Shown: in pieces, positions 61,451 through 64,000 of the stretch | How positions within the stretch are numbered: position 1 is the stretch's first letter | Layout of the letters: each line of letters starts with the position of its first letter | From: SHZL01 sp963708905 | GTDB taxonomy: Bacteria; Pseudomonadota; Gammaproteobacteria; Xanthomonadales; SZUA-36 | Assembly (NCBI GenBank): GCA_963708905.1 | Contig: CAVPUV010000052.1 | Location: 124,001 to 188,000 of the forward strand | Length of the DNA stretch: 64,000 bases | Reading direction: 5' to 3' | Notes under the pieces: model-generated | What the model was told of the DNA's origin: nothing | The model's input: only the letters and a program-made list of their open reading frames with translations | Databases searched by the model: none | Position numbers and translations under genes: made by a program

Positions 61451-61902
61451 GCAGCGACTTGCCGGATTTTGCAGCCTTGAAATTGCGTTTCGACAGCGAC
61501 GCATTTCCGACCGGCGCGCGCGCCGAGCTGAGGCGAGTGGCAGGACTGGACGAGGTCGCTTTTTGCCCAGCTCTGTATCGGCTGTTTCCGGGGCAAAAGC
61601 CCGACCAGCGCCACCTGCGCGTGGCATTCCTGTTGCCCTCCTGCAGACACGAGGCCAAAGCCAAAACGCTGGGGGCGCAACTCGCTGCTGCCAAAATTGC
61701 GGAAGCCCGCATATTGCAGGTAGCCCGAGCCCGCACGCCCCTGGATTTGATTCAGCTGAGAAGGTTGTTGGTCTATGCCGAACCGACAGTTGACTGGCAG
61801 GAATTTGGTCGGACGCTCTGGTACTGGAATGACCAATCCAAGCGCCAGCTCGTCGAAAACTATTATCTTGCCCAATTCACCCCCGCCAAAGGAGCCAAAT
61901 AA
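61447..61902 (+). CDS. casB: Cascade small subunit Cse2 (CasB)
   Basis: 151 residues, all-helical. FCPALYRLFPGQKPDQRH, RTPLDLIQLRRLLVYA and VDWQEFGRTLWYWNDQSKRQ are the Cse2 signatures. It binds the displaced non-target strand in the R-loop. It overlaps casA by 4 bp, and its TAA shares one base with the cas7e ATG. Confidence 0.94.
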   Translation: MSSDLPDFAALKLRFDSDAFPTGARAELRRVAGLDEVAFCPALYRLFPGQKPDQRHLRVAFLLPSCRHEAKAKTLGAQLAAAKIAEARILQVARARTPLDLIQLRRLLVYAEPTVDWQEFGRTLWYWNDQSKRQLVENYYLAQFTPAKGAK

Positions 61903-63032
61903 TGTCCGCCAAGAACTTTATCAATTTTCATGTGCTGATTTCGCACAGCCCGTCGTGCCTCAACCGCGACGACATGAACATGCAAAAAACCGCCGTGTTC
62001 GGCGGCGTCAGCCGTGTGCGGATTTCCAGTCAGTCGTTGAAACGTGCGATGCGCACCAGCGATTATCATTTGGAGCACCTTGGCACGCCTTCGGTGCGAA
62101 CCCGCGACTTGGCCAAACTGCAGGCGCGCCTGATCGATATGCTCAAGGATCGTTTCGATGCTGAACGCATCACCCGAGCGGTCGAATGGATATCTGGGAA
62201 AGAAGGGATCGCTGCAGGGGTCACCGACGATGCCGTCGCACCTTGGGCATTGGATGAAGTAGCGCACTTTTGCGCTTTGCTCGGCGATGAGGGGCAGGAC
62301 CCCAAGAAACTTGAAAAGTTGATTGAAAAAGAAGCAAAACCGTTTCGCGTTGCCATGAGCAACGCTAAAGATATTGCATTGTCTGGGCGTATGGCAACCA
62401 GTGGTTTGATGAGCAACTTGCCGGTCGACGGCGCTATGGCGATTGCCCATGCCATCACCACACACGCCGTCGAGCCGCAGGACGTGGACTGGTTCACCGC
62501 CGTGGATGATCTCACTCAGGACGCAGGCGAGACCGGTGCGGGACATTTGGATACTCAACAGTTTTCGTCCGGCGTGTTCTATCGCTATGCCAGCCTCAAC
62601 CTCAAACAACTGCAAGTCAACCTGGGTTTACTTGCTGATATGAAAAGTGCGGAAACAGAGGATTCGCGCAAAGCAGCGCTGGAGATCGCCCGGCATGTGT
62701 TTCACCTGCTGGCGACTGTCGTACCCTCAGCCAAGCAGCAGTCTTTTGCCGCGCACAACCTGGCGGATTTCGCTGTCGTGAGCTTTGCCGACCAGCCGAT
62801 TTCACTCGCCAATGCTTTTGAGATGCCGGTGGCGCGCGACCGCAACGGCGGCTTTCTCATGCCCTCAATCAAGGCTCTGGCCGACTACTGGTCGCGGCTC
62901 AATCGCGCCTATGACCTCGGCGAAACTGCCGAAGCCTTTGCACTGGATGCTGGCATTACCCTTGGCGACAAACCCGCGCTGACCACCCTCAAAGAGCTGG
63001 AAGCCTGGATAGTTGGCGATGGGAAGGAGTGA
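61902..63032 (+). CDS. casC: Cascade backbone subunit Cas7e (Cse4/CasC)
   Basis: 376 residues. FINFHVLISHSPSCLNRDDM, AVFGGVSRVRISSQSLKRAM, RMATSGLMSNLPVDGAMAIA, AHAITTHAVEPQDVDWFTAV and QFSSGVFYRYASLNLKQLQ are the core RAMP-family Cas7e blocks. Six copies normally form the crRNA-binding filament. Cas5e starts 3 bp after its stop. Nothing is missing. Confidence 0.96.
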   Translation: MSAKNFINFHVLISHSPSCLNRDDMNMQKTAVFGGVSRVRISSQSLKRAMRTSDYHLEHLGTPSVRTRDLAKLQARLIDMLKDRFDAERITRAVEWISGKEGIAAGVTDDAVAPWALDEVAHFCALLGDEGQDPKKLEKLIEKEAKPFRVAMSNAKDIALSGRMATSGLMSNLPVDGAMAIAHAITTHAVEPQDVDWFTAVDDLTQDAGETGAGHLDTQQFSSGVFYRYASLNLKQLQVNLGLLADMKSAETEDSRKAALEIARHVFHLLATVVPSAKQQSFAAHNLADFAVVSFADQPISLANAFEMPVARDRNGGFLMPSIKALADYWSRLNRAYDLGETAEAFALDAGITLGDKPALTTLKELEAWIVGDGKE

Positions 63033-63035
63033 GGC

Positions 63036-63710
63036 ATGCCGACCTTTCTCATCCTGCGGCTAGACGGACCCATGCAGGCATGGGGCACGCATACCTTCGA
63101 GGATTTCCGGCCCTCCAATCTGTTTCCGACGCGAAGTGGTCTGCTCGGATTACTGGCAGCCTGTCTCGGCATTGAGCGGAACGATCAGGGCGGCTTGAAT
63201 CGGCTCGGCGCCAGTGTTGAATTCGCTGTGCGCATCGACCGACAGATCCAGCGGTCTGAGCAGGAACAGGCCACCCTCAAGCCGGGCGTGAAACTGCCGG
63301 ATTTCCACACCGTAATGGCGGCACGCAAAGTGGACGGTTCGGTCAACAAGCATCCAATCGTTTCTCGTCGCGAATATCTGTTCGACGCTGCGTTCACGGT
63401 GGCGGTAGGCAGCAAGCCGGACGCGCCTATCTCTCTGGCCGCACTAGCTGAAGCCCTGCGCCGTCCGCTTTACACCCCATCGCTTGGACGGCGCGCCTGC
63501 CCTCTTGCCCGTCCGCTGTTTGAAGGACTGTACGAAGCAGAGAGTTCACTGGCAGCTCTGGCCAACGTAAGGCCTGCCGGTGGGCTCATCTACAGCGAAC
63601 TAGATATTTCGGGGCAACCCGTGCGCATGCGTGACGTGCCCATACCTGGACACACGCGCCAGTTCGGCACTCATCTCGTCTATCTGCACAAGGAGCCGTC
63701 ATGTTCCTGA
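63036..63710 (+). CDS. casD: Cascade subunit Cas5e (CasD)
   Basis: 224 residues. The N-terminus TFLILRLDGPMQAWGTHTFE, then RPSNLFPTRSGLLGLLAACL, and the later PLYTPSLGRRACPLARPLF are standard Cas5e motifs. It caps the 5' handle of the crRNA. The next gene starts inside its last codons (10-bp overlap). Confidence 0.96.
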   Translation: MPTFLILRLDGPMQAWGTHTFEDFRPSNLFPTRSGLLGLLAACLGIERNDQGGLNRLGASVEFAVRIDRQIQRSEQEQATLKPGVKLPDFHTVMAARKVDGSVNKHPIVSRREYLFDAAFTVAVGSKPDAPISLAALAEALRRPLYTPSLGRRACPLARPLFEGLYEAESSLAALANVRPAGGLIYSELDISGQPVRMRDVPIPGHTRQFGTHLVYLHKEPSCS

Positions 63711-64000
63711 GCCGTGTTGAAATTCCCTGGGATGCCGCACGCAATCCGTACAACCTACACCGACAGCTCTGGCATCTGTTTCCGGGTGAAGAACGCGAGT
63801 CACGCAAGGATAGAGATGAAGTCAGACAAGGTTTTCTATTTCGAATCGAGGACAACGCAACAGGACAACCAGCAAGAGTGCTGGTGCAATCGCGCCGATC
63901 ACCCGCACCGGCAGGCGGGGTGATGCTGATCGGTACGCGCGAGCTGTCACCGTGTCCCAGCGCCGATCAACACCTGGCTTTTCTACTCACCGCCAACCCG
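63701..64000 (+). CDS. casE: CRISPR RNA endonuclease Cas6e (CasE), partial
   Basis: The first 100 codons, truncated by the window edge. MFLSRVEIPWDAARNPYNLH and RQLWHLFPGEERESR are the Cas6e N-terminus, followed by FLFRIEDNATGQPARVLVQS. It cuts the repeat RNA to make crRNAs and stays bound to the 3' hairpin. The catalytic C-terminal part, and the expected cas1, cas2 and array, lie beyond 64000. Confidence 0.93.
   Translation, partial: MFLSRVEIPWDAARNPYNLHRQLWHLFPGEERESRKDRDEVRQGFLFRIEDNATGQPARVLVQSRRSPAPAGGVMLIGTRELSPCPSADQHLAFLLTANP

Overview
The window is a GC-rich, gene-dense stretch of a gammaproteobacterial chromosome. Evidence for this placement is the lepA-lepB-DUF4845-rnc-era-recO-pdxJ block, an AlgU/RpoE-RseA-RseB-DegP (MucD) envelope-stress cluster, nagZ next to a methylthioinosine-type phosphorylase (as in Pseudomonas), a very large NAD-dependent glutamate dehydrogenase, and the RoxA ribosomal oxygenase. 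The genus cannot be fixed from the sequence. No rRNA, tRNA, insertion sequence or CRISPR array was found.

Layout. 1-8.5 kb (minus strand): purB-roxA, then the 2-oxoglutarate dehydrogenase operon sucA-sucB-lpd, running into a YhdH/AcuI-type reductase cut by the window edge. 8.7-10.1 kb: fumC. 10.1-12.5 kb (minus): a tightly overlapping operon of a small one-helix protein, a YtrA-like GntR repressor, an ABC ATPase and its permease. 12.7-18.7 kb (plus): an FKBP isomerase, then four sugar-nucleotide enzymes (UDP-glucuronate epimerase, UDP-glucose dehydrogenase, GDP-mannose dehydratase, GDP-fucose synthase) and a DUF2058 protein. 18.7-23.4 kb (minus): metH behind an ArsR-methyltransferase fusion regulator. 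23.5-31.4 kb (plus): acyl-CoA dehydrogenase, NAD-glutamate dehydrogenase, NAD kinase (with an apparent frameshift) and a 5'-nucleotidase. 31.4-36.8 kb (minus): M28 peptidase lipoprotein, murB, pyrD and an ALDH7-type aldehyde dehydrogenase. 37.2-47.4 kb (plus): rpoE-rseA-rseB-degP, then lepA through pdxJ. 47.4-48.2 kb (minus): an orphan receiver-HPt protein. 48.2-51 kb (plus): a YdbH-like AsmA-type protein, frameshifted, and a YdbL-like lipoprotein. 51.1-57 kb (plus): rlmD, nagZ, hpt, a methylthioinosine phosphorylase and a FadH-type reductase. 57.3-64 kb (plus): a type I-E CRISPR-Cas operon, cas3-cas8e-cse2-cas7e-cas5e-cas6e, cut by the right edge before any cas1, cas2 or array.

Functional themes are central carbon metabolism (sucAB-lpd, fumC, glutamate entry through GDH), the methionine/SAM cycle and its salvage (metH with its regulator; methylthioinosine phosphorylase plus hpt), envelope homeostasis (sigma-E system, DegP, LepB, YdbH/YdbL, NagZ, MurB) and phage defence (type I-E).

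The least ordinary signals are: (i) a 40-41 bp palindromic repeat present twice, 50 kb apart, in the same orientation relative to transcription and just upstream of sucB and hpt; (ii) two single-base frameshifts, in nadK and the ydbH-like gene; (iii) nested inverted repeats at the start of the ArsR-methyltransferase/metH operon; (iv) short AT-rich, rare-codon patches inside nagZ and the glutamate dehydrogenase gene; (v) a cluster of hairpins between nagZ and hpt. I did not find a clearly new multi-gene system. The small-protein/GntR/ABC operon and the paired repeat are the best candidates for undescribed biology.
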